Shown here in pieces: positions 1-7,757 of a stretch of DNA of 15,337 nt (positions are counted from its first letter, which is position 1; each line of letters starts with the position of its first letter). Below the pieces are notes generated by a model. That model was not told where the DNA came from and made no database searches. It saw nothing but the letters and a program-made list of their open reading frames with translations. The translations under genes and the position numbers were made by a program. The stretch lies in assembly GCA_026770575.1 (NCBI GenBank), contig MU657335.1, positions 90,288 through 105,624 of the forward strand, in the 5' to 3' direction. The stretch comes from Pelagophyceae sp. CCMP2097 (taxonomy: Eukaryota > Sar > Pelagophyceae).

Positions 1-216
1 GAAGCGCATTCTCGCGGAGACGAGCTGCTGCGACGACGGTCGAGGCGCGTGCGCGGCCGGCGGTGGCGGCGGCGGCGGCGGCGGTTCGTCTTTGTTGAAC
101 TCCGGATGCTGCTGCTTGTCGTAGTCGGCCCAGTACTGGCAAGACTGCTCGAGCAGGTCGGTTACGACGCACGCTCGGTTGTCTTTGCATGCACGCGCCG
201 AGAACGTTTCACGAAA
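1..216 (-). CDS. Unrecognised protein with polyproline run, partial (runs off left edge)
   Basis: The minus-strand frame is open from 216 to base 1 and reads like real protein. It has a mixed helical stretch (…VVTDLLEQSCQYWADYDKQQ…), then an acidic turn, then a run of about nine prolines encoded by the CGG/GGC repeat at 58-86, then an Ala/Pro/Ser linker. I do not recognise a family. A TAA lies just upstream at 217-219, followed on the gene's 5' side by a pure pyrimidine tract (CT repeat, 220-249), which could be the polypyrimidine tract of an intron end. No ATG starts this frame inside the window, so the true beginning is unclear. It lies on the same strand as, and downstream of, the retroelement ORF, but no sequence feature links them. 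The coding call rests on composition only. Confidence 0.45.
58..86. repeat. CGG/GGC trinucleotide repeat
   Basis: An almost pure GGC/CGG run. On the minus strand it is read as CCG codons and forms the polyproline run of the partial gene at 1-216. Confidence 0.8.
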
Positions 217-219
217 TTA

Positions 220-249
220 CAGAGAGAGAGAGAGAGAGGAGAGAGAGGG
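220..249. repeat. GA/CT microsatellite
   Basis: A run of AG dinucleotides with two small interruptions. On the minus strand it is a pyrimidine tract directly upstream of the partial gene at 1-216. Confidence 0.85.
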
Positions 250-692
250 ACTCTTGCCAACTTCGTTCGGCGCGTGGCGTGGCTATCCCCGATGGCCCGC
301 TACCACGGAGAAATGGACCAGTGAGAATGACCTACCTGTCCAACCGATTCACTCTCCCTCATTCATACACCGTGACGCGGTAGTCAGCGATAATTTGAGG
401 AAAGGTCCGGACAGGCAAGCAGTCCGGCGAGGATTGGGCCCGAGTTAGTATTCTAAATGCAAGCCTCGACTCGTCGGTTAACGTGGCTATAAGAGCCCGC
501 GACTGCTGCTGTCCACCAAGTGGAGAAAGTCTAAGCCAACGGGCCGCAAAGCCCAACGGAAGGGGAACTTGCAGTGATCCGTCCGTTGGCCGTTGCGGTC
601 CGTTGACGGAGAGGTGGATTATGGGCTTGAGGGAGGAACGGCGCTGGAGAGCCGCCCCCAACACGCAGGCGCGTTCCCAAGCCCACCACTCT
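250..692. other. Gap without a convincing gene; contains a hairpin
   Basis: No coding frame here is convincing on either strand. A minus-strand frame is open across part of it (down to 359) but overlaps the RNase H gene in another phase and has a poor composition. The only clear structure is the inverted repeat at 537-605, just downstream of the retroelement stop. Confidence 0.5.
537..605. repeat. Hairpin, two 24-base arms
   Basis: The arms 537-560 and 582-605 are inverted copies with three mismatches, separated by about 21 bases. The arms contain repeated CCAACGG / CCGTTGG motifs. It sits about 90 bases downstream of the RT/RNase H stop, where a retroelement non-coding end would be expected. 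Confidence 0.65.
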
Positions 693-1808
693 TCACTCGG
701 TGGCAGTAGCAGCTTGCCGGACCAGGACTTTCCACGCCCCAGTGAAGTCCGCGGGCAGGTGCGCGCGGACCGGGTGGAAGCCGCGCAGGCGAAGCAGGCG
801 CGTCGCTTCGTCGACGTTCTCGTGCGAGAGGCAGTCGGCAATCGTATTGTCGAGGCCCGAGATGTGCTCGAGGCGGAGCCGGATGCCATACTTGCGTTGC
901 GCCGCGAGGAAAGCCTCGTACGCGACGAACATGGTCTTGCTCGTTGCGCGCCCCGTGTTGACGACGTTGCACGAAGAAAGGCTGTCGCTTCGGCCGACGA
1001 AGTTGCGCGGCGCCGTAGCATCGAAGTGCCCTACTCCGCGCATGCCGAGGAGCTCGACGAGGAAAGCGGACGTGAGCAATTCGAGCGGTGAGATACTGAC
1101 CGAGTCAGCACTACCCTCGCGTTTGGCAGCCGATAAAGTGGCCACGGCTCGGCGCGTTGCGTCTGACCAAGACCCGAACGCATAGAAACCGGCCACGTGG
1201 ACGCCCCATCCGTCCCTCGTGGAAGCGTCGCCGGAGACGTTGACGCCGCCGTGGTAGTACAACGGAGAAGTAAAAAATGAGACGGGCGTCTCGAGCGAGG
1301 CGAGCACCGCCCGGATGTCACCGGCAAAGCGGGCCGAGATTGCGACGGTTGGGCGGCCGGAGCGCAGGGCTCGCGTCTTAAAAATGTTGGCTGCGTTTGA
1401 GAGGCACCCGTTGCCCGTTTGCAGCATTGCGACGAATTCGTGCAGCCCCACAAACGGCTCGATCCAATCGACGACGCGGAAATGCCGCCCGTCGCCCGCG
1501 AGGGCCTCCGCGGCGAGGAGGCGGCACTTTTCGCGAGTAACAGCGCGCGGCCGCACGGCGCGCGCCTCGAGGTCAAATTCGCCGCCGATGGCGTCAAAAG
1601 TTCGTGCCGCAGAAACCCCTTTCCCTCTGAGCGGGATGCCCAGGCGGGCGAGCGTACCGCGGACCGTTTCATCGAACCAGTAGACGAGCGGCCAGATGGC
1701 GGCGTATGGGCTGTCGTCAGCATACGGGTTGGACCAAAACGCGCGCGCCTGCGCCACGTCGCCGCCAAACGCGGCGAGGCGCGCCTGGCGCCAACTGTAG
1801 ACGCCGGC
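693..1808 (-). CDS. Reverse transcriptase C-terminal part plus RNase H
   Basis: This is the downstream half of the same frame, directly after the TGA at 1809-1811. Residue numbers below count from the GTG at 1757. The RT motif C is PYADDSPY (residues 11-18), followed by a thumb-like region with LGIPLRGKG. RNase H follows with a full acidic set: Asp177 (GDASTRDGWG), Glu226 (SPLELL), Asp258 (VGRSDSL) and Asp308 (ISGLDNTIADCLSH). The last motif is the typical 'h-x-G-x-x-N-x-x-A-D-x-L-S' signature of RNase H in DIRS-like and related elements. The ORF ends at TGA 693-695 shortly after RNase H, so no recombinase or methyltransferase domain is fused. Apart from the TGA, the roughly 660-codon frame has no frameshift, so the copy is recent or was under selection until recently. 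Confidence 0.75.
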   Translation of the reverse strand, partial: AGVYSWRQARLAAFGGDVAQARAFWSNPYADDSPYAAIWPLVYWFDETVRGTLARLGIPLRGKGVSAARTFDAIGGEFDLEARAVRPRAVTREKCRLLAAEALAGDGRHFRVVDWIEPFVGLHEFVAMLQTGNGCLSNAANIFKTRALRSGRPTVAISARFAGDIRAVLASLETPVSFFTSPLYYHGGVNVSGDASTRDGWGVHVAGFYAFGSWSDATRRAVATLSAAKREGSADSVSISPLELLTSAFLVELLGMRGVGHFDATAPRNFVGRSDSLSSCNVVNTGRATSKTMFVAYEAFLAAQRKYGIRLRLEHISGLDNTIADCLSHENVDEATRLLRLRGFHPVRAHLPADFTGAWKVLVRQAATATE

Positions 1809-2681
1809 TCAAACGCCGTCTTTGCGGTTGGCAAAATTGTCTTCAAAAGAAGCGCCGAGGTCGTAAAGGACTATTTGCATCAAAATGTTCGACGTGCGCA
1901 TGGCAGCGTCCGCGCTGCTGCTGCCGCCCATGGCCATGCGTCGGTCGGTGAAGAAACTGCCGCGAAAAGTGGAGACGGTGAGCCAATGGTCCTCGATTCG
2001 CAAAGGGAGCTGCCGGAACCACGTCATAAAGTCGTAACAACCGCCGTACGTGTCGACTCCAGCCGCTTCGCCGAGCTCGCACACGACGTCGACGCTGGTC
2101 CCGACGTCGTTGATGTCGAGCCATGAATAGCGCTTGAAAGCGGAGGCGTCTACGTTGTGATTTGGCGCGTGGAACGCCCCGGTTTCGCTCCGCGCGCCCA
2201 TGCGGTTAGCGTTGGAGCGCGCGGGCAAGAGCGAGGTCGCCGGGGAGGAATGGTTGACGATGTTGCGGAAGCGCCGAGGACCACCGAGGGACTTTGGCTG
2301 CTTTGCGACGATGTCCAGTGGGCGCAAGGAAATCGGCAGGCAAGGCGGCTGGAGCTCCGCATGCGACACGATGCCTAGTTCTTCCTCGGAACTGATGATT
2401 TCGTCCATCGCCGCGGCGTTTGATAAAACTTCGGGCGAGTTGGAAACATAGATGCAATCGTGCGGCTGTTGCGGCCCGCATGCGAGAGAAAAGCCAAATT
2501 CAAGGCCGTGCAGCGCGTCCAGATCCGTCACGCCGGCGAGCACGGCGCCGGACTTGATGGCCTCGACGTCCATGGCGGTGGGGGCGCTTCCACCGTGGAC
2601 GCTGACGTGCGGGCGGCCCGCGGCGTCGATGGTAAAGTGGTGGCCTGCTTTGAAAACGGCCATGGCCAGCTGCGTATACAC
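1809..2681 (-). CDS. Reverse transcriptase, N-terminal part (fingers and palm)
   Basis: This is the upstream half of the retroelement polyprotein. Residue numbers count from the GTG at 2681; the first ATG in frame is seven codons later. A template-grip-like segment (GGPRRFRNIVN) lies near the middle. Motif A is seen as GCYDFMTWFRQLPL, with the likely catalytic Asp near residue 217. Motif B appears as RRMAMGGSSSADAA near residues 248-259. The frame then meets TGA at 1809-1811, before the YADD motif, and continues in the same phase into the next entry. TAA closes the frame upstream at 2697-2699. If TAA were a sense codon, the frame would continue toward about 2790, with a Pro/Thr/Ser-rich leader. 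As it stands this half lacks the last catalytic pair and could not work alone. Confidence 0.7.
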   Translation of the reverse strand: MYTQLAMAVFKAGHHFTIDAAGRPHVSVHGGSAPTAMDVEAIKSGAVLAGVTDLDALHGLEFGFSLACGPQQPHDCIYVSNSPEVLSNAAAMDEIISSEEELGIVSHAELQPPCLPISLRPLDIVAKQPKSLGGPRRFRNIVNHSSPATSLLPARSNANRMGARSETGAFHAPNHNVDASAFKRYSWLDINDVGTSVDVVCELGEAAGVDTYGGCYDFMTWFRQLPLRIEDHWLTVSTFRGSFFTDRRMAMGGSSSADAAMRTSNILMQIVLYDLGASFEDNFANRKDGV

Positions 2682-2829
2682 GCTCGTGGGAATGACTTAC
2701 GAATTGCTACAAGCGGTCGGGGTCGTACGGGTCGGGCTCGACGCGCCAGGGGTAGGATAACCTTGCGGTAAACTAGTCTTGCTGCTGCGGACCGTTCCTT
2801 ATCAACTGCTTTAAATCGGTCTGAATTGG

Positions 2830-2840
2830 CTGACAAATTA
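2830..2840 (+). repeat. Left 11-bp inverted terminal repeat of AT-rich block
   Basis: CTGACAAATTA. It is the exact reverse complement of 8950-8960 and coincides with the GC-to-AT switch. Confidence 0.65.
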
Positions 2841-2892
2841 TATATCTGTTTTATTTTATTTTTAAATATTTCATTAATATTTAGTTTCATAG

Positions 2893-3300
2893 TCAGAATG
2901 AAAACACACATGTACGTCTTTAATAGGTTTAATTAGTTTAATTGGTAAATGAAAATTGTAATACAATATTTCCGTTTATTTCGTTATCGACGATGTTGTT
3001 GAATGAAAATGATACATGTGTAGGAATGGAATCTAAAATATATGTTGGAGTGTTCAAAATATTTGTTCCATCTTTCATAAGCGAGAGAAGCAATTTTATT
3101 GTTCGAGTTGTTTGTAGAAAAGTTTTTATAGTATCTGGAGGTTAAATTATTTAAATCAATAGATTTTATATTATTTGGGGAATTATCTGAGTTATATAAA
3201 CTGGATTGGATGAGTTTCATTGTAATAGTCGAGTTTTCCACATTTATAAAAGTATCTTGGGATACAACAAATTACAGTTCTTTCTCATAATAATAACCAT
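2893..3300 (-). CDS. Small unrecognised protein of the AT-rich block, interrupted
   Basis: The gene starts at ATG 3298-3300, right after an A/T-rich spacer following the TGA of the previous gene at 3331. The coherent reading begins MVIIMRK, continues through an in-frame TAA (3272-3274, context …L[TAA]FVVSQDTFINVEN…), stays in an Asn/Ser/Ile-rich frame to about 3090, then moves one frame. It ends …IVDNEINGNIVLQFSFTN at TAA 2938-2940. Two more TAAs follow, and the first TGA in that frame is 2893-2895. Two single-base slips are needed: one near the start (A run) and one around 3090-3150. The last 50 residues alternate polar and hydrophobic residues as in beta-rich capsid or fibre proteins, but I cannot name a family. 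It is either a decayed gene or one read with TAA/TAG as sense codons. Confidence 0.4.
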
Positions 3301-3330
3301 TTTTTTTATAAATATATATTATCAAAAATA
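3301..3330 (-). promoter_or_regulatory. A/T-rich intergenic spacer, likely promoter
   Basis: Thirty bases, nearly all A or T, with TATATATT-like sequence just upstream (minus strand) of the ATG at 3300. They follow directly after the TGA at 3331-3333. Similar spacers precede the starts at 3738 and 8697, which suggests a shared compact promoter form. Confidence 0.35.
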
Positions 3331-3738
3331 TCAGTTCCTGTCTTATATATCTAAACTAAATAAAAACCTTTTTTCCTTATCATATTTTTTCTTATCTCGT
3401 TGGGAGTCAGTAACTGTTTTTTCAATCGTATTGACCGCACTTGCATATTCGCCGTTCTTCGCTTGATATGCTGACTTCCCAACGCCCGAAACGGCTTTGC
3501 CGCCATACTTTAAAGCCTCGCTGGCAGCAAGCAGTGTCACAGCAACTTATGTATTTCCTGTCAAGGCAATAAACCCTCCCGCGGCTTCCCCCATCTTCCC
3601 GAGTGTGGACATGGCACTACCAGTGTGCATTAGAACACCAGGTGCTTTTCTTCCAATAGTGCGAGCGACTTGTGTGGACTTCCTGCCAATCATAGGTGCT
3701 TTACGATTAGACTTCCGTGCCAATTGTCTGAAACCCAT
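3331..3738 (-). CDS. Small basic protein with a hydrophobic middle, in-frame TAA
   Basis: The frame starts at ATG 3736-3738 (MGFRQLARKSNRK…). It has a strongly basic first 35 residues with repeated 'IGRK' motifs, then a Gly/Ala-rich hydrophobic middle, then a Lys/Asp/Glu-rich C-terminus (…DSQRDKKKYDKEKR…). TAA at 3547-3549 lies inside the hydrophobic part (…ALTGNT[TAA]VAVTLLAASEAL…). The frame continues unbroken on the other side to TAA 3343-3345 and then TGA 3331-3333. A small, basic, partly amphipathic protein next to structural genes is reminiscent of the core or membrane-active small proteins of Polinton- and adenovirus-like viruses. That is a resemblance of style only; no family is recognised. 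Without sense TAA the gene would be split into 63- and 65-residue halves. Confidence 0.5.
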
Positions 3739-3757
3739 ATATAGATTTTAAAAAAAT
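3739..3757 (-). promoter_or_regulatory. A/T-rich spacer before the small basic gene
   Basis: Nineteen bases, all A or T except one C on the minus strand, between the TAA at 3758-3760 and the ATG at 3738. The pattern is like the spacers at 3301-3330 and 8698-8722. It argues that the TAA at 3758 is a genuine gene end. Confidence 0.35.
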
Positions 3758-5479
3758 TTACTTTTTTTTAAACATGCGTTTCAATTCTTCTTCCATAAAA
3801 CTATAATTATATAAATATGTTTTTTTGATAATGAAGCGTTCTGTATAAAGTTCGCGCGCTGTCTTCAATAAACTAACCTGGTTATTGACAATGGGGTACT
3901 TTTGATTGCCAGCTTTATTGTAATTGTATACTACTCCGAGTTCTGATGTTGCGGATTCATCTGACGTTATCACAAAATTTATAGTCATAGTCCAATTGGC
4001 GTTATCTAAAACATCTATATCGTTGTCGTTTAAAATGCGAATCTAAAAAGAGTCGAGAATATTAACGTATAATTTGTTGTCAGAATTACCAACTTTTCCG
4101 TATATGATAAACTGACCGAAACCGCATTTAATTGAAAATTTTGAAACTTATGGGCCCATCAATGTAGTATCATTGTTCGTTGATATGGGAAGTGCCTGCC
4201 CCTATTTGATTCCGGACCAAATTGATTCAGGTTTGGCCAATCAGGGGTCTTAAAATGTGAATTTAACCAATTACGGCTCCTCCAAAAAGGAGAATCAAAT
4301 TGGGAAATTCCCAAAGAAGGCGAAACAAATAGGGGCAGGCACTTCCTATAACTTGTCTTCATATAAACACATACTACATGTATATTTTGCTAAAATTTAT
4401 AATATCAAAAAATACTTTTCGAAACTTATGATTTAATTGTTTCAGTTATCTGTTTCGTATTTAAAAAAACTAAAAATGAACAGGATAAATGGAAATCGTT
4501 TTCAGATATATCAGTAAATTTTAAATATTTTGTGTCGAACGATAAACCGAAGTCTTGTATATATTTTTAGAGTACTAATAAACATTCCAAAATATCGCTT
4601 GATGTATAAAAGCCGTCAATAACCTCCATTCTTAGCACATCCACATTCTTATCTTTTATTATGATAACTTTATTATTTTTGGTATATTGGTTATAGAGTT
4701 CAAAAACTGAAAATCTAAAACCTATATAAAGCACGTTTTTATTATGTAGGTTTAAATTAAAGTCTCGGATAAATCAAAAGAATATATTTTATCGGTCACA
4801 TTTCGTATAGAATCTTTACTCGATAAATTGATATTACAATTGTTGACGTAATATGTTTAAAAAAAATATCAGTAACATTAGAAGTATCAAATAGGTTTAT
4901 TAATTTGTTTACTTTCTAATAATTCGATATTGACCATCTAATCATATCAGCCTCATTGAGAGATACGAGTCCCGTATCTTGAATAAATCATTTTTAAATA
5001 GGATTTACTTACAACTATTTACTTTTTTGCTCCCATGTTCCTTGTTAACACGTCGTACATATTTTATCTAACATTATTAATAATGATTTCCAAATTTGAT
5101 AAACCCGCCGAAAATACGTTTAAATCATTTTTATTTTAGGTATGATTTATATCGCCTATTTCCGCACACTTAAAACTTGTTTACTTACAAGAATATCACA
5201 TTGTGAGGCTGGTTGTATTAAAATTGATAACGTTCTTATAAATGAAGACCTAATCAACCAAATTCTTGAAGTGGACGAGGGAAAAAAATCCTACACAGAA
5301 TAATTTAAAATTTTATTTTCCTTTTGAAAAAAAATTGGAAAAAAGGAAAAAAAAATGGAATCATTGTTTTCATCATTAGCACTTGTTGTAATAAAATCCC
5401 CAAGTTGGTCAATAATACTGTTTGCCTCGAAAAAAGGAACATAAAAAAAATATCCGTCCAGTTTTCCACAATTGTCTGT
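3758..5479 (-). CDS. Segment 5: C-terminal part of the long gene, heavily interrupted
   Basis: Coherent sequence can be followed with frame moves near 5330, 5215, 5180, 4985, 4870 and 4765 and across the insertion at 4153-4420. Typical readable stretches are LVHFKNLVD, SAGLSNLEIIINNVR, DTGLVSLNEADMIRWSISNY, NVLYIGFRFSVFELYNQYT, IIKDKNVDVLRMEVIDGFY, NDNDIDVLDNANW and YNYSFMEEELKRMFKKK. TAA/TAG codons lie at 5313, 5250, 5136, 5064, 5019, 4916, 4567, 4426 (duplicated at 4148) and 4043. All are read through by the same protein frame. No in-frame TGA is needed anywhere. I do not recognise a family. The Lys-rich C-terminus ends at TAA 3758-3760, followed by an A/T-rich spacer and a new ATG. Confidence 0.4.
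4188..4208 (+). repeat. Left 21-bp inverted repeat of the MITE
   Basis: Exact reverse complement of 4326-4346. Confidence 0.85.
4326..4346 (-). repeat. Right 21-bp inverted repeat of the MITE
   Basis: Exact reverse complement of 4188-4208. Confidence 0.85.
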
Positions 5480-6081
5480 CTATATACTTTTTCCGACAAC
5501 AGAAAAGGAAAAGTTTGAGTGAGTCATACTTCCATTTGTCCCATTAATATGTATACAAAACCCGAACACCCCGCTTTCAAGGTTTAAACTATCACACAAG
5601 TCGAAAGTTTCATCCACATAAATGGCCTGTGTAGAGCGTTCAGAAAGGACCGTCGCAGTTATTATATGAGACATGTCTGGACGCCTGTAAGGGAAATAAC
5701 GAAGAATGTATATTCCTCTCGAACATTTTTGTGTATAACACCCACAGGATGATAAATTACCTACATTTCCATCGACTTTTTCAGTAGCAACAATGAATGG
5801 AACACTATTATCGAGGGTAATTGAGACACTCCCCTGAATGTCAACTAGAAGATTGATGCCCTTCCCAGGTTTAATGAGTTGATTAAACAAAGCCTTCACT
5901 TCTTCCTTACTATAAACATCCTTCTCTCCAATCCTTATTTGTCCGAAATCATTATAAACGGCCTCGGTGAGATTGCCTGCTTGTATCATAGAAGATAAAA
6001 TATTATCAACTGTTGCTTATACCGTCAATCGCGTGCTCGTGAGCAGCATGTTAACCTCATTTATTGTGTATGGTATATTTG
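5480..6081 (-). CDS. Segment 4: unrecognised beta-rich part of the long gene
   Basis: The frame resumes after the slip near 6090 as FSLTNIPYTINEVNMLLTST, crosses TAA 6017-6019 (…RLTV[TAA]ATVDNILSSMIQAG…) and is open to TAG 5480-5482. It contains the longest clean open stretch of the second half (169 residues from ATG 5989). This part has NLLVDIQGSVSITLDNSVPF, a Cys cluster (CGCYTQKC) and …GVFGFCIHINGTNGS. No family is recognised. The frame does not stop in sense at the TAG: it continues …VVGKSI[TAG]TDNCGKLDGYFFYV… for about 50 more well-composed residues before the T-rich tract at 5310-5370. A standard-code annotation would call 5480-5989 as an independent ORF. Confidence 0.5.
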
Positions 6082-6873
6082 TTAGAGAAAATTTGAAAGC
6101 CGCATGCCGTCACCTGCGAAATACCGCCGCGCACTGATAATATTGGCAGCAGATATATCAATATTCGCTCCCCTTGTATATTTGCCATTTACACTACTGA
6201 TTAAATTTGTATCAGAAATTGAAATGTTTGTCCCTTCCAAATATTTAGTTTCTGTATCTGTTGAACTTATTGCATTTTTATCGGAAATTAAAATATTCGC
6301 CCCCTGTATATTTGTAATTAACACTACTGATTACATTTGTATCAGAAATTGAAATGTTTTTCCCTCCCAAATATTTAGTGTCATTATCTGTTGAACTTAT
6401 TTCATTTGTATCGGAAATTAAAATGTTTTGACCGGCTGTATACTTAGTATTTTTGGAGGATGTACCGGATGAGATGGAACTTATCACGTTTTTTTTCTCC
6501 GGAAATTAAATGTTTTGACCGGCTGTATACGTAGTATCTTTGGATGATAATGTTCTCGTATAATTATCAATCTCAATATTTACTCTAGCGTTATAATCCA
6601 TTTTAATCAAAATTCCTGTATCAATATAATTCTGGAATACGCCACTTATTACCTTGACTTCATCCGATGTTAAAATTTGGTCGGAAATTTACAGTTTTGA
6701 CAATTCAAAATCGGAATTCTCACTCCTTCGGTTTATATATAGTCTCGAATTACTCGGTATGGAAGACGATGTGGACAGTCCAATGGATTCATTGTTAATT
6801 ATGAGATTATCTAGTTCTGTAATGTGATCAAAATTTGTAAACGAAATATAATTAAAATCGAGGTAGTTTTTTT
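6082..6873 (-). CDS. Segment 3: fibre-repeat region
   Basis: After the TAA at 6874 and an A9 run (one base too long for continuity), coherent sequence resumes (NYLDFNYISFTNFDHITELD…). It crosses TAA 6689-6691 (…FELSKL[TAA]ISDQILTSDE…) and enters a tandem repeat with consensus K-Y-T-x-G-x-N-I-x-I-S-D-x-N-x-I-S-S, about 24 residues per unit, six units between about 6525 and 6110. Such NI-x-I-S repeats are seen in phage and large-virus tail-fibre-like proteins and probably form a beta-helical or triple-stranded shaft. Frame slips occur near 6500 (two compensating), near 6300, and at about 6090. The piece 6278-6487 and the piece 6082-6324 are the two longest open parts. The last unit merges into YFAGDGMRLS before the next segment. 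Confidence 0.55.
6109..6525 (-). repeat. Six tandem fibre repeats of about 24 residues
   Basis: Degenerate direct repeats of about 72 bases. Each encodes a variant of YTxGxNIxISDxNxISS. Neighbouring units alternate between a 'STDTETKYLxG' and an 'SVNxKYTxG' linker, which suggests an ancestral two-unit block. Confidence 0.6.
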
Positions 6874-7757
6874 TTATTTATCAAATCTTTGTGTAAGCCA
6901 GCCGCCAGGATTAAGTACTTCTCCACCTGCCCCATCCCGACCCATATCGTAGAGGGTCTTGACCTCTGTGGCTGTGAGGACCGTGTCGTAGAGTATGAAG
7001 TTGGAGATTGAGCCGTCGAAATCCTGTCTCCCGTTGCTCGCCGCCCCCATCACAAACTTTGTACCAGCTAAAGTTAAACCCGAGTATGTATCTTGCCCCA
7101 ACAAAACACCATTTGCGTACACTTTTCTATCACCGGGTGTGTAACTCCCTATAATATGTGTCCATTGTCCGACTGGTGCGGGGGTCGTGATTTTAAATTA
7201 TCAGCAAATGCAAGGTGTATTATATTCCCAGCATCTAAATACAACCCAATCGCGTCATCTTTTGACCGAGTACCCGCTTCAAAAATGCCAACAAATCCAG
7301 ATGAAGGGTGTTACGTTGGTTTTACCCATATGGAAAATGTGTACGCTCGATTAACTGTAAACGAAGACGGCATACTCCCTTTAATGTAATCACCCGCCCC
7401 ATCGAACACAAAAGCCTTATCCGCTGCCGAGTACGTCGCCCCATCATAAAACACCCCATCCAATCCCCTCCCCGACGTATCCTGAACGAGACCATCTTCA
7501 AAAGGGTTCGTGGAGGTGTTGTATTTCACCACGAGTCGCTCAAGACGGGGTGTATCGACCGCAGGGTGTACATATACAACACGGGATGTCTGTCTATAAT
7601 GTCCAATAATCGTGTTTTTATCACTCGTAAGAATTCGTTCGCATTGTCCCTCAGCTGATGCATATCTCGTTATCGCGAAAATGTGGAAGTTTGCAGGGAT
7701 TAGCCCAAAGTTAATAATAGCTGACGATTCTCCTGACACTACACATATGACGGAAGA
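6874..7757 (-). CDS. Segment 2: linker and LamG-like (concanavalin A-like) domain
   Basis: This continues the same frame after the TAA at 7758. The first 70 residues contain a beta-rich part with …ERILTSDKNTIIGHY…VVYVHPAVD. The LamG/jelly-roll domain runs from about 7500 to 6940. Recognisable blocks are LVQDTSGRGLDGVFYDGATY, FVFDGAGDYIKG, YTFSIWVKPT, GQWTHIIGSY, DRKVYANGVLLGQDTYSG and FDGSISNFILYDTVLTATEV, which follow the usual order of the Laminin_G_3-type fold that binds glycans. A TAA at 7311-7313 interrupts it (WVKPT[TAA]HPSSGF). One base is missing at the AAAA run near 7195, where the frame jumps from …FADNLK to ITTPAPVGQW. The open frame then runs to TAA 6874-6876. Its role as a glycan-binding tip or shaft of a viral fibre is inference from the family and from the collagen next to it. 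Confidence 0.65.

Larger units (their letters stand above)
693..2681 (-). mobile_element. Retrotransposon remnant, RT-RNase H, DIRS/Ngaro-like
   Basis: One reading frame (2681 down to 693) contains the reverse transcriptase fingers/palm, the YADD active site and a complete RNase H set, broken by a single TGA at 1809-1811. The order RT then RNase H, with no integrase or protease in between, and the RNase H style (GWG…, hISGLDN…ADCLSH) resemble tyrosine-recombinase retrotransposons (DIRS and Ngaro groups). No tyrosine recombinase and no LTR or split direct repeat is visible, so the class is inferred from the RT/RNase H alone. Its 5' side reaches to within about 150 bases of the AT-rich block. 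Confidence 0.7.
4153..4420. mobile_element. MITE-like insertion flanked by a 10-bp direct repeat
   Basis: Coding sequence of the long gene stops making sense at 4420 and resumes at 4152. The ten bases GAAACTTATG occur at both edges (4143-4152 and 4421-4430), as expected of a target-site duplication. The inserted 268 bases contain a perfect 21-bp inverted pair (4188-4208 and 4326-4346, beginning GGAAGTGCCTGCCCC) and an outer 9-bp inverted pair (4162-4170 and 4371-4379). It has no coding capacity, so it would need a transposase supplied elsewhere. The exact boundary could instead be the 21-bp repeats, where only a TAT is shared by the two flanks. Confidence 0.65.

Noticed and set aside
2670..2700. 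A possible 31-base intron (GTAAGT…CAG) upstream of the RT frame
   Set aside because: Removing it in the needed phase joins to a frame that contains a TAG directly upstream, and there is no branch or conservation evidence.
483..2771. Several long plus-strand frames
   Set aside because: They are GC-driven shadows of the RT/RNase H gene on the minus strand, which carries recognisable motifs.
2528..2911. A minus-strand ORF crossing the AT/GC border
   Set aside because: It runs across the terminal repeat in a phase that matches neither the small gene at 2893-3300 nor the RT frame.
4159..4362. A 67-residue minus-strand ORF
   Set aside because: It lies entirely inside the MITE-like insertion and is created by its inverted repeats.
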